Shown: positions 1-7,777, counted from the first letter of the stretch. The stretch: 12,310 nt of DNA from Candidatus Sabulitectum sp. (GCA_029934845.1 JAOZLN010000041.1:1-12310); one strand, 5' to 3'. The notes: generated by a model from the letters alone, not told the origin. Translations and numbers: made by a program.

Positions 1-473
1 AATACCTGCAGAAAATAAAGAAACACCCTCTTGCAAGAGCTCTTCGTGTGGGTAAACTTACCATTGCTGCAATCGAGGCATCCCTTCGTGTGTTTCTGGA
101 GGATGATGAATATATCGCAGCAAACCATCCGGTATACCATTCATTCTCGCGGAAGCCGGAAGAACTGATTGAAAGATCCGAAGCCATCATAGCTTCTATT
201 GCGCTTCCTTCCTTCTGCGAAATGAAAGCCGAGAAAATGAGCAGCTATGTGGGAAGCGGCAGCCTTCCTGATTTCGCTATCCCTTCTGCAGGAATTTCCG
301 TTTCCTGCCCGGATCCTGAAGCATTCCTTAAACTGCTCCGTCTTTCAAGCCCTGCTGTAGCGGCCAGACTGGAAGAGGGCACGGCGAAATTTGATCTACG
401 GGCTGTTGCAGAAAAAGAAGATGTTGAATTGGCTTTGCTTATAGGTCGCGGGCTGGATGAATTGTGGGCGTAA
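1..473 (+). CDS. selA: L-seryl-tRNA(Sec) selenium transferase, C-terminal part (5' end cut by window)
   Basis: SelA is the PLP enzyme that converts Ser-tRNA(Sec) to selenocysteinyl-tRNA(Sec) with selenophosphate, in the cytoplasm. The reading frame is open from base 3 to the TAA at 471-473, giving 156 visible residues. Family members run about 450-470 residues, so roughly the last third is present. The recognisable part is the stretch HPLARALRVGKLTIAAIEAS (frame positions 24-83), which matches the conserved SelA segment with HPLxRALRVDK and TLAALEATLR. The PLP-binding lysine lies upstream of the window and cannot be checked. A GTG at 48 is in frame but is an internal valine codon, not a start, because the conserved residues continue upstream of it. 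The adjacent selB, overlapping by 10 nt, strongly supports the call. Confidence 0.9.
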   Translation, partial: YLQKIKKHPLARALRVGKLTIAAIEASLRVFLEDDEYIAANHPVYHSFSRKPEELIERSEAIIASIALPSFCEMKAEKMSSYVGSGSLPDFAIPSAGISVSCPDPEAFLKLLRLSSPAVAARLEEGTAKFDLRAVAEKEDVELALLIGRGLDELWA

Positions 474-2344
474 TAATAGGAACCGCAGGACACATCGATC
501 ACGGTAAAAGTACTCTCATGCTTGCTCTTACCGGTGTGGACCCGGACAGACTCAAGGAAGAGAAAGCCAGAGGGATCACCATTGAGCTCGGTTATGTTTT
601 TCTGGAGGATGTTAACGGAGAGTCGATTTCATTTATTGATGTGCCGGGTCACGAAAAGTTTGTAAAGACAATGGTAGCAGGAGTTGCCACTGTTGACTGT
701 TTTCTTCTGGTTGTATCTGCTGATGAAGGGGTTATGCCTCAGACCAGAGAGCATCTGGATATTCTTCGTCTTCTGGAGGTTGACAGAGGAATCGTGGCAT
801 TGTCCAAATGTGATCTTGTTGATGATGAACTGATCGAGCTTGCTCAGGAGGAGGTAAGGGAAGCCCTGGAGGGAACCCCGGCAGAATCTGCTCCCATTCT
901 TAGAGTATCAGCCAAAACCGGGGAAGGCATTGAAGAGCTGAAGCAGGCCCTTCTGGACATGGCAGCGAAAGCAGATAGAAAGAGTTCCAAAGGCAGGTTC
1001 AGAATGCCTGTGGACAGAATATTTACACTGAAGGGGTTCGGTACAATTGTATGTGGTACAGGTCTTTCAGGAAAGATAAATCTGGGAGATTCCGTCGAGA
1101 TTCAGCCTGCAGGTAAAACTTTCCGGGTAAGAGAACTGGGCGTGAATGAACAAAGACATGCCAGAATCGGCGAAGCAGGCGACAGGATCGCTTTGAATCT
1201 TGCCGGGATCCGCAACTCGGATGTTCACAGGGGGAGTGTTGCGGGCGAGGTCGGTTTTCTAAAAACGCTGAACAGTCTTGATACCGTTTGTACAATGCTT
1301 CAGCGAAACATTGACCTGCTTGTTCGTCAGAGAGTTAGATTCCACGTGGGCACAGCAGAGGTCATGGCAAGAGCGATACCGGTTGAAGGCAGAACTCTTC
1401 TTCGGGGCGAGACTGGATATGTGCATTTTCAGCTTGAGCATCCTGTGGTTGCAATGCCGGGAGATCGTTTTGTAATCAGAAGGTACTCTCCAGTAACCAC
1501 AATTGGCGGTGGAATAATACTTGATACTGGAACGCCGAAGGTTCGTTCAAGATTTCGCGAGACCAGACTTACACATCTTGATCTTCTTTCCCACGGTGAT
1601 CTGGAGGATCTTCTGTTCGAGACAATGGAGGATTCGCCTGATCATTTTGTAGAAGCGGAGGCATTTGTTGTGAAGACTGGTGCTGAACCGGTGAACTTCC
1701 ATGAGGCAGCTGATTCACTGGTGGTTCAGGGAAGGGCATTATCTTCCGGCGAAGGCAAAACAAGGCGTCTTATCCTGGTTGCGGCTGTAAAGGATCTGGA
1801 ACGCAAGATTCTTGGAAGTATTGGTACAATACACAGGAATGTTCCTCTTAGCCCGGGGCTTCCATCGGCCTATCTTGCAAGAAAACTGCCACCGGATACT
1901 TCTGTATGGATGGTCAGATACTGTCTTCAACGGCTGCAGAACGAGAACATGGTAGAGAAACGTGGAGATTTTCTTAGTCTCAGCGATTTTCCCGAGCAGC
2001 TTACCGGGGATGTTCGCATTCTTGCCGATCACTTTCTTTCTGACGTTGACAAGGCCGGTCTTGCAGGAATGAAACTGCCCATCTCCGGGCAAAAGACAGA
2101 AAATATTGATGCTCTTCTTCAGAGGGGGCTCATTTTCAATCTTTCCGATAGCCTTGTGGCAACCGAGGTCGGGATACACAAGGTTCAGCAGATCCTTTCC
2201 GCAGCATTCGGCGGGAATCCGTTCCGGCTTGGAGAACTCCGGGAGGCTCTTGGTGTATCAAGAAAGATTGCTCTTATGTGGGCGGAAATTCTGGACGCCA
2301 GAAACATTACAAGACGGGATGGTGAGAAGAGACTTCTCGTTTGA
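464..2344 (+). CDS. selB: Selenocysteine-specific translation elongation factor SelB
   Basis: SelB is an EF-Tu-like GTPase that carries Sec-tRNA(Sec) to the ribosome and reads the SECIS hairpin through C-terminal winged-helix domains. The product is 626 residues, close to known SelB proteins (about 610-640). Visible GTPase motifs are G1 GTAGHIDHGKST (6-17), G2 RGITIEL (36-42), G3 DVPGHE (59-64), G4 SKCD (114-117) and G5 SAKTG (149-153). Domain II has MPVDRIFTLKGFGTIVCGT (181-199). The C-terminus ends with a winged helix containing VSRKIALMWAEIL and ITRRDGEKRLL, typical of SelB domain IV. The GTG at 464 is chosen because an in-frame TGA lies at 458-460 and the G1 loop begins six residues later, so no other standard start keeps G1. 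A weak GGA ribosome site sits at 455-457. The start lies inside selA, so the two are probably translationally coupled. Confidence 0.96.
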   Translation: MGVIIGTAGHIDHGKSTLMLALTGVDPDRLKEEKARGITIELGYVFLEDVNGESISFIDVPGHEKFVKTMVAGVATVDCFLLVVSADEGVMPQTREHLDILRLLEVDRGIVALSKCDLVDDELIELAQEEVREALEGTPAESAPILRVSAKTGEGIEELKQALLDMAAKADRKSSKGRFRMPVDRIFTLKGFGTIVCGTGLSGKINLGDSVEIQPAGKTFRVRELGVNEQRHARIGEAGDRIALNLAGIRNSDVHRGSVAGEVGFLKTLNSLDTVCTMLQRNIDLLVRQRVRFHVGTAEVMARAIPVEGRTLLRGETGYVHFQLEHPVVAMPGDRFVIRRYSPVTTIGGGIILDTGTPKVRSRFRETRLTHLDLLSHGDLEDLLFETMEDSPDHFVEAEAFVVKTGAEPVNFHEAADSLVVQGRALSSGEGKTRRLILVAAVKDLERKILGSIGTIHRNVPLSPGLPSAYLARKLPPDTSVWMVRYCLQRLQNENMVEKRGDFLSLSDFPEQLTGDVRILADHFLSDVDKAGLAGMKLPISGQKTENIDALLQRGLIFNLSDSLVATEVGIHKVQQILSAAFGGNPFRLGELREALGVSRKIALMWAEILDARNITRRDGEKRLLV

Positions 2345-2347
2345 TAC

Positions 2348-2376
2348 TTTACAGAAGCTCGGATATTTCATATTCT
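2348..2376 (+). promoter_or_regulatory. Candidate sigma70-type promoter for the polysaccharide operon
   Basis: Just after selB, TTTACA (2348-2353) is followed by 17 nt and TATTCT (2371-2376). That is 5/6 and 4/6 matches to the -35 and -10 consensus at the ideal spacing. An alternative in the same 100-nt gap is TTCATA (2367-2372), 18 nt, TATAGA (2391-2396). Either would give a leader of roughly 40-60 nt before the Ugd gene. The gap is the only one of its size between 1 and 7681, which fits an operon start here. This is inference from pattern only. No terminator is evident for selAB, so read-through from selB is also possible. Confidence 0.4.
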
Positions 2377-2431
2377 CCCCGTTCAAGCAGTATAGAAGAT
2401 GGTCACATTATTCTTTAATAATATTTTGATA

Positions 2432-2437
2432 GAGGAG
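2432..2437 (+). promoter_or_regulatory. Ribosome binding site deciding the ugd start
   Basis: GAGGAG lies 7 nt before the ATG at 2445. An in-frame TTG at 2442 would be only 4 nt away and would add one residue before the compact N-terminal MKIAVVG strand of the Rossmann fold, so the ATG is preferred. Confidence 0.75.
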
Positions 2438-2444
2438 TTATTTG

Positions 2445-3746
2445 ATGAAGATCGCAGTTGTGGGAAGTGGATATGTGGGGCTGGTTGCCGCCGCATGCCT
2501 TGCAGAGATGGGAAACACAATAGTTTGCGTTGACAACGATCAGAAAAAAATTGACGGGTTGAAAGAAGGCGTGCTTCCTATCTATGAACCGGGGCTTGAT
2601 GTTCTTGTGGAAAGGAATGTAAAGGAGCAGAGGCTCTTGTTCTCCACAGATACTGCCAGCGCTGTTAAACGTAGCACTATTGTTTTTATTGCAGTTGGAA
2701 CTCCGCCTGATGAAGATGGAAGCGCTGATCTTAAACATGTTCTTGCAGTTGCTGCAGATATTGGGAAAGCCATGAATGACTGGAAGATCGTCATCAACAA
2801 GAGTACGGTTCCTGTTGGTACTTCTGATCGTGTGAGAGACGAAATACGGAAGTACACTGACTTCAGAGTGGATGTTGTTAGTAATCCCGAGTTTCTCAAA
2901 GAGGGTGCAGCCATTGATGACTTTATGAAGCCTGACAGGGTGGTTATTGGTACGGGCAGCAAGGAAGTTGCCGAGATAATGAGAGAGCTTTACTCTCCAT
3001 TTGTCCGTACAAATAATCCCATATACATAATGAGCAACCGGTCTGCCGAGCTGACAAAGTATGTGGCAAACAGTCTACTTGCCACTAAGATCAGTTTCAT
3101 GAATGAGATAGCTAATCTTTGTGATGTGGTTGGTGCAGACATCAAGGATATCAGACGGGGAATTGGAAGTGATGTTCGAATAGGGCCGCATTTTATTTTT
3201 CCAGGAGTAGGGTTTGGAGGCAGCTGTTTTCCCAAGGATGTCAGGGCACTGCGGCATACGTCAGATGAGCACGGTTATCATCTGAACATTCTTGAATCTG
3301 TTACAGAGGTTAACCGCGAACAAAAGAAGGTTATGGGAAGAAAGATAGCCGTGGAGTTCGGTGAGGATCTCTCCGGGAAGATATTCGGCATATGGGGGCT
3401 TTCATTCAAACCCAATACGGATGATATGCGCGATGCTCCTTCCATCGTCATTATAAATGAACTGCTGGAAAGAGGCGCTTCTGTAAAGGTTTATGATCCT
3501 GAGGCAACAGAGTATGCGAAAATTGTTTTTGGTGACACTGTAGAATTCTGTTCTTCAGCATACGAAGCTCTGGATGGTGCGGATGCCCTGGTTCTGATCA
3601 CAGAGTGGACTGAGTTCAGAGAACCCGATTTTCAGAGGATCGGGCAGCTTCTTAAAACTCCTGTGATCTTTGACGGTAGAAACATATGGAATCCACAGAA
3701 ACTGGTTTTCAGTGGATTTACTTATTACGGTATAGGGAGAGGTTAG
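2445..3746 (+). CDS. ugd: UDP-glucose 6-dehydrogenase
   Basis: This NAD-dependent cytoplasmic enzyme oxidises UDP-glucose twice to UDP-glucuronate, a precursor of acidic surface polysaccharides. The product is 433 residues, normal for bacterial Ugd. The N-terminal NAD-binding motif is GSGYVGL (7-13), and D30 at the end of strand 2 fits NAD preference. Further family signatures are VGTPPDEDGSADL (84-96), STVPVGT (120-126) and SNPEFLKEGAAIDDF (146-160). The AELTKYVAN segment carries conserved K205 and N209. The catalytic cysteine is C261 in GFGGSCFPKD (256-265). The C-terminal UDP-binding domain contains GLSFKPNTDDMRDAPS. Start chosen at ATG 2445 with GAGGAG upstream. It is the first gene of a four-gene operon; the next gene begins 1 nt after its stop. 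Another UDP-hexose as substrate is possible, but the UDP-glucose type is the best fit. Confidence 0.93.
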   Translation: MKIAVVGSGYVGLVAAACLAEMGNTIVCVDNDQKKIDGLKEGVLPIYEPGLDVLVERNVKEQRLLFSTDTASAVKRSTIVFIAVGTPPDEDGSADLKHVLAVAADIGKAMNDWKIVINKSTVPVGTSDRVRDEIRKYTDFRVDVVSNPEFLKEGAAIDDFMKPDRVVIGTGSKEVAEIMRELYSPFVRTNNPIYIMSNRSAELTKYVANSLLATKISFMNEIANLCDVVGADIKDIRRGIGSDVRIGPHFIFPGVGFGGSCFPKDVRALRHTSDEHGYHLNILESVTEVNREQKKVMGRKIAVEFGEDLSGKIFGIWGLSFKPNTDDMRDAPSIVIINELLERGASVKVYDPEATEYAKIVFGDTVEFCSSAYEALDGADALVLITEWTEFREPDFQRIGQLLKTPVIFDGRNIWNPQKLVFSGFTYYGIGRG

Positions 3747-3747
3747 C

Positions 3748-5067
3748 ATGAGTGCTTTCAAAAAGAGAATGGCAGACAGAGAAAAACCCGTAATTGGTGT
3801 GATAGGTCTGGGTTATGTAGGTCTACCGCTGGCTATGGAATTTGCTCTTGGTGGATGTGAGGTTATCGGGGTAGATGTTGATCATAACAAACTCAAGTTT
3901 CTTCAGGAGCATCGCAGTTATCTGAAGCATTTTCCTGACTCTATGATCGAGTCAGCAATGAAAACCGGTCTTCTGCATACTACTTCAGACTTTTCTTTGC
4001 TGGGCAGAGCAGATGCTGTTCTTATTGCAGTGCCCACTCCGCTTGGTGTAAGTCGTGATCCTGATCTGAGCTATGTATTGAACTCCTGCGATAAAATAGC
4101 AGATCATCTTCAAAAAGGTCAGCTTGTTATTCTTGAATCAACAACTTACCCTGGAACAACCAGGGATGAAATGGTACCTGTTCTGGAAAAAAGTGGTTTG
4201 AAGGCCGGGGTTGATTTCCATATTGCATTCTCTCCAGAGAGAGAAGATCCGGGTAACAAGAATTTCAACACGAGAACCATACCAAAGCTGGTTGGCGGGC
4301 TTACAAAAGAGTGTACTGATGCCAGCGTATATGTTTATGAATTTGCTATTGACAACATTGTAGCAGTAAGTTCACCTGAAGTTGCAGAGATGGCCAAAAT
4401 AGTGGAAAACACTTACAGAGCAGTAAACATTGCTCTGGTGAATGAGCTGAAAATGCTTGCCCACAGAATGGGAATCGACATATGGGAAGTTATTGAGGCT
4501 GCTGCAACCAAGCCTTTTGGATTTACTGCGTTTTACCCGGGTCCGGGGCTTGGTGGACATTGCATTCCCATCGATCCTTTCTACCTTACCTGGAAAGCTC
4601 ATGAATTCGAGATGTCTACAAAGTTTATTGAACTGGCTGGCGAGATAAACACATCCATGCCTTCTTATGTTGTGGACAGGATCTCTGATGCTCTTAATAC
4701 CCACAAAAAGTCTCTTAACGGAAGCAGAATTCTGCTTCTTGGAATGGCATACAAGCCTGATATCGATGATTACCGCGAGACACCTGCCCTTAAAGTTATG
4801 GCAAAGCTGGCGGAAAAGGGAGCTCTTGTTGATTACAATGATCCATACATCCCTTCAATACCCGCATCTACAAGACAGACTCATCTTCAGCCGGTTTCAG
4901 TTGATCTTTCCGAGAAAATGTTGTCCGGGTATGATTGTGCTGTTGTTGTAACGAATCATGCCTGTTATGATTATCAGATGATAGTGGATAACAGCAGTTT
5001 GGTGATAGATACCAGGAATGCCTGTGTCAATGTTAAGAACGGAAAAGAAAAGGTGTTTAAAGCGTGA
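3748..5067 (+). CDS. wbpA: UDP-N-acetylglucosamine 6-dehydrogenase (WbpA-type nucleotide-sugar dehydrogenase)
   Basis: This is a second member of the UDP-sugar dehydrogenase superfamily, of a different subfamily from its upstream neighbour. It likely makes UDP-N-acetylglucosaminuronate with NAD. The product is 439 residues. Motifs are GLGYVGLPLA (20-29), VPTPL (95-99), LESTTYPGTT (129-138) and FSPEREDPGN (161-170), the last typical of the WbpA/WecC branch. AKIVENTYR carries conserved K217 and N221. PGPGLGGHCIPIDPFYLTWK (264-283) contains catalytic C272 and is closest to WbpA as I know it. The C-terminal domain has GMAYKPDIDDYRETPA. ATG 3748 follows the upstream stop by one base, with GGGAGAGG at 3735-3742 as ribosome site. 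The WecC (UDP-ManNAc) activity cannot be excluded from sequence alone. Confidence 0.87.
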   Translation: MSAFKKRMADREKPVIGVIGLGYVGLPLAMEFALGGCEVIGVDVDHNKLKFLQEHRSYLKHFPDSMIESAMKTGLLHTTSDFSLLGRADAVLIAVPTPLGVSRDPDLSYVLNSCDKIADHLQKGQLVILESTTYPGTTRDEMVPVLEKSGLKAGVDFHIAFSPEREDPGNKNFNTRTIPKLVGGLTKECTDASVYVYEFAIDNIVAVSSPEVAEMAKIVENTYRAVNIALVNELKMLAHRMGIDIWEVIEAAATKPFGFTAFYPGPGLGGHCIPIDPFYLTWKAHEFEMSTKFIELAGEINTSMPSYVVDRISDALNTHKKSLNGSRILLLGMAYKPDIDDYRETPALKVMAKLAEKGALVDYNDPYIPSIPASTRQTHLQPVSVDLSEKMLSGYDCAVVVTNHACYDYQMIVDNSSLVIDTRNACVNVKNGKEKVFKA

Positions 5068-5486
5068 GATCATTTTGCTGGACAATCGTTCTTGTTGCTT
5101 CTTTCGGTCTGGCTGCTGAAGATTATTCCCTGCCGGGAATCAACTCTGACGAGATACTGATGCCGGTTAATGTATGGGGCGAAGTCCGTAATCCGGGTAT
5201 TCACATGATTCCATGGGATTCAGATCTGAGAGATGCTCTTTCTGCAGCAGGTGGGCCCACATCCAGCGCCAACCTTTCGTCGATCAGGATCGTCCTGCAG
5301 GATCTTAATCTGGAGTATGATCTTTCTGATTATCTTTCTGGAGATGGTACAACTCTTCCGTGCATGGAACCGGATGCTACCGTTTACGTGTCAGAAGCCA
5401 GATATGAGTGGTGGAAGGATGTTGTTGATTTCAGCTACAAACTTATTGTTATGGTAAATGTGATTTTACTCATGAGTAGAACATGA
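5064..5486 (+). CDS. Small SLBB-domain protein, polysaccharide-export type
   Basis: The product is 140 residues. Residues 1-18 look like a secretion signal, with a hydrophobic stretch and a likely cleavage after GLAA; there is no lipobox cysteine at the right place. Residues about 35-110 form one SLBB (beta-grasp) domain: VNVWGEVRNPG (35-45), the helix with LRDALSAAGGP (55-65) and the closing strand PDATVYVS (103-110). A hydrophobic helix follows at about 123-137, preceded by the aromatic YEWW. SLBB domains occur in Wza-type outer-membrane polysaccharide exporters, but the N-terminal Poly_export domain of Wza is missing here, so this is far shorter than Wza. GTG 5064 overlaps the previous stop (GTGA), with AAGGTG at 5050-5055; its stop overlaps the kinase start (ATGA). 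The location between sugar-nucleotide genes and a Wzc-like kinase supports a role in export or assembly; the exact role is unknown. Confidence 0.8.
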   Translation: MRSFCWTIVLVASFGLAAEDYSLPGINSDEILMPVNVWGEVRNPGIHMIPWDSDLRDALSAAGGPTSSANLSSIRIVLQDLNLEYDLSDYLSGDGTTLPCMEPDATVYVSEARYEWWKDVVDFSYKLIVMVNVILLMSRT

Positions 5487-7681
5487 ATGCTCCCCGATCA
5501 GAATATCCAGGGTCATTTGACAGAGGTGAAGAGGAATCTCTTGATCTGAGCTTTTATCTGTGGATGCTTTTAAAGGGCAAGTGGATCATCCTTGCATTTG
5601 TTCTGGCAGGGCTTCTTGCTGCAGGCTATGTGAATAAAACAACTATTCCGGTGTACCGTTCCAGTTCAACTTTCATGTATACAAGTGATAACAGCATGTC
5701 TCAAACCCTGGATATGCCCGGTACTTTCTGGTTTCAGATGGACGCTATTAGAAATGATCAGATACACCTTATCAACAGCAGGATCATGGCAGAACTTGTA
5801 GCTGATTCAATTCTTCACTCATCCGATTCAGACAGTATTGTTTCTATTTTATTTCTGGGGAATCTTCCGGAACAGGCTTACCTTAGAAACGCACTTGTTG
5901 GAGTGGCTCAATCCATGGTGTCTGTCAGCTGGATAAAAGACACAAATTTCTTTGTACTGAGTGGTACAGGGTACAGCCCTGAGGCTTCAGCTGTTATTAC
6001 GAATCTTTTTCTGCATGTATACAGCCGGTGGAATCGGCACGAGGCCAGAGGAGAGAACACGGAGATCAGACTTTTCCTTGAAGAGCAGCTGGAAAACACA
6101 GCCACTCAGCTGGAACAGTCAGAGAATGCCCTTCTTCATTTCAAGGAAGACAATGGTATTACAGATATTGATACCGAAGCAAGAAACCTGATCAGTACGC
6201 TTGCCAATTTTGAAACCCAGGCACGCACGGCTTCAACCAATGCGTCAGCAGCCAGGGTCAGACGGGATTATCTTACGGGGCTTCTTGGTCAACAGAGGGA
6301 AACCGTTGCAGCAGACATTACAGACTCAAACAGCGAATATATCCGGCAGATACAGGGCGATCTGGCAAGATATGAAAGTGCAAGGGCAGCACTGCTTTCG
6401 GATGGAGCCGATCTTTACTCCGAACCGGTTCTGGCAATGGAGCAGCGCATTGATACTCTCAGAGATGAACTCGAAGGGGCTCTTCGAGAAATATCAGGAA
6501 TGAACTATCCTGTGAATCCGGAACAGGGCATAGAGGGTCTCGTATCTTCAATAGCAGCAGCTGAAGGAGAATTCAGGTCAAGCAGGGCCAGAGAACATGC
6601 CCTGAGAGCTGTTGTTGATGATCTGTCCTCCGGTCTCTCCGACTTGCCGGAGTTTCAGTACGAACTGATTGCGCTCGAGCGTAACAGAAGAGTAAACGAG
6701 AACATATATATTCTTCTGCGAACCCGTTATGAAGAGGTCAAGATCGCCGAGATCGGGCAGATGGGAAATGTTACCATTGTAGATTCTGCTCTTCCAGGCG
6801 GTATGATCAGACCAACCACAAGAAGAAACCTTATTATGGGAATAATGGTGGGCCTGGCCTCTGGTATAGGGCTTGTCTTCCTTATCAGTCAAATGGATAA
6901 ATCGATACGCAATCCGGAACATCTTGAAAAGCTTGGTATTCCTCTTGTAGGAGTGATCCCGAAATTTCCGCAGAAAACGGAGGCAGGGCGGATCCCTCTT
7001 ACTCTGATCGAACACTCAAAGTCTCCCAATGCTGAAGCTATCCGTGATCTTCGAACAAGCCTGTCCTTCTCAAAACCTGATGAACCTATCAAGATGCTTT
7101 TAGTAACAAGTTCCGGCCCCAGAGAGGGGAAATCGAGTGTTTCAGCAAACCTTGCCGTTGCTGAAGCAGAGGCAGGCAAAAAAGTGATCCTGCTTGATTG
7201 TGACCTTAGAAGACCCACAGTTAACAAAACATTCGGATTCCAGAGAAAACCTGGTTTCACCGAATTGATCACAGGCAAAGCTACCATTGATGAAGTTCTC
7301 AGAGAGACCGCAGTTGAAGGTCTTTCTGTGATCTGCAGCGGTCGCATACCTCATAATCCATCAGAAATCATTGAAGCTGCAGCAAAAAAAGGTGTGTTTG
7401 CAAAAATTTCGGAACAATGTGATCTGCTTGTTATTGACACTCCTCCCGCTGCGGTAGTTACTGATGCCGTGGTTATTGCTCCTGTTGTGGATTCAACCAT
7501 TCTTGTGGTTAGAAGTGGAAAGATCCAGAAGAAGGTTGCGCAGGGAGTGTGGCAGAAACTGGCCAGATCCGGCGGGCATCTTGCCGGTGCTGTGATCAAC
7601 GGTTTTGATCCGATCAAGACGTACACTTCATACAGCTACTACACCTATAGATATCAGTATAAATACGAGGATGATTCCTGA
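5483..7681 (+). CDS. wzc: Polysaccharide co-polymerase / BY-type tyrosine autokinase (Wzc-like)
   Basis: Wzc-type proteins sit in the inner membrane, control chain length and export of surface polysaccharide, and autophosphorylate on a C-terminal tyrosine cluster. The 732 residues show the full architecture: a Wzz domain with TM1 (about 34-50), a long periplasmic part with coiled-coil-like stretches (about 190-420), and TM2 (about 449-469) preceded by a proline-containing segment (P438, P444). The kinase domain follows. Its motifs are EAIRDLR (518-524, the EX2RX2R oligomerisation motif), Walker A SSGPREGKSS (543-552), Walker A' VILLDCD (568-574) and Walker B LLVIDTPP (648-655). The tail from 714 to 728 holds eight tyrosines. 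Kinase and membrane domains are fused, as in Proteobacteria, not split as in Firmicutes. The start overlaps the SLBB stop by 4 nt. No cognate phosphatase (Wzb) is in the window. Confidence 0.94.
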   Translation: MNAPRSEYPGSFDRGEEESLDLSFYLWMLLKGKWIILAFVLAGLLAAGYVNKTTIPVYRSSSTFMYTSDNSMSQTLDMPGTFWFQMDAIRNDQIHLINSRIMAELVADSILHSSDSDSIVSILFLGNLPEQAYLRNALVGVAQSMVSVSWIKDTNFFVLSGTGYSPEASAVITNLFLHVYSRWNRHEARGENTEIRLFLEEQLENTATQLEQSENALLHFKEDNGITDIDTEARNLISTLANFETQARTASTNASAARVRRDYLTGLLGQQRETVAADITDSNSEYIRQIQGDLARYESARAALLSDGADLYSEPVLAMEQRIDTLRDELEGALREISGMNYPVNPEQGIEGLVSSIAAAEGEFRSSRAREHALRAVVDDLSSGLSDLPEFQYELIALERNRRVNENIYILLRTRYEEVKIAEIGQMGNVTIVDSALPGGMIRPTTRRNLIMGIMVGLASGIGLVFLISQMDKSIRNPEHLEKLGIPLVGVIPKFPQKTEAGRIPLTLIEHSKSPNAEAIRDLRTSLSFSKPDEPIKMLLVTSSGPREGKSSVSANLAVAEAEAGKKVILLDCDLRRPTVNKTFGFQRKPGFTELITGKATIDEVLRETAVEGLSVICSGRIPHNPSEIIEAAAKKGVFAKISEQCDLLVIDTPPAAVVTDAVVIAPVVDSTILVVRSGKIQKKVAQGVWQKLARSGGHLAGAVINGFDPIKTYTSYSYYTYRYQYKYEDDS

Positions 7682-7722
7682 CCTAGGGCATTCCTTACTA
7701 ACATCCTGCATGGCAAATAAAT

Positions 7723-7762
7723 ACAAGGGAAAGGGGAGTTTTTAAGCTCCCCTTTTCCTTGT
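7723..7762 (+). terminator. Long hairpin at the end of the polysaccharide operon, probable terminator
   Basis: Bases 7723-7738 pair with 7747-7762 over 16 bp, including one G-U pair, around an 8-nt loop. No T run directly follows the full stem. However, the inner GC-rich stem alone (GGGGAG 7733-7738 with CTCCCC 7747-7752) is followed by TTTTCCTT, which could act as a weak U tract. The position, 41 nt after the kinase stop and just before the mraZ promoter, fits a terminator separating two operons. The near-palindrome could also work on the opposite strand, but no opposing gene is present. Confidence 0.65.
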
Positions 7763-7777
7763 GTTGCAAACTAGAAG

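Noticed and set aside
48..50. GTG as the start of a separate 141-residue gene
   Set aside because: The frame is open upstream to the window edge and encodes conserved SelA residues there, so this is an internal valine codon.
569..580. Possible unusual GTPase in selB because G4 is SKCD instead of NKxD
   Set aside because: Known SelB proteins vary at the first G4 position (E. coli has TKAD as I recall it), and all other motifs are intact.
2407..2422. Small inverted repeat ATTATT / AATAAT between selB and ugd as a selAB terminator
   Set aside because: The stem is six A-T pairs only, far too weak for an intrinsic terminator, and lies close to the ugd ribosome site in an AT-rich leader.
5908..6503. 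Overlapping open frames on both strands inside the kinase gene, possible nested genes
   Set aside because: The Wzz-like periplasmic region is continuous in its own frame, and the alternatives lack ribosome sites and recognisable features.
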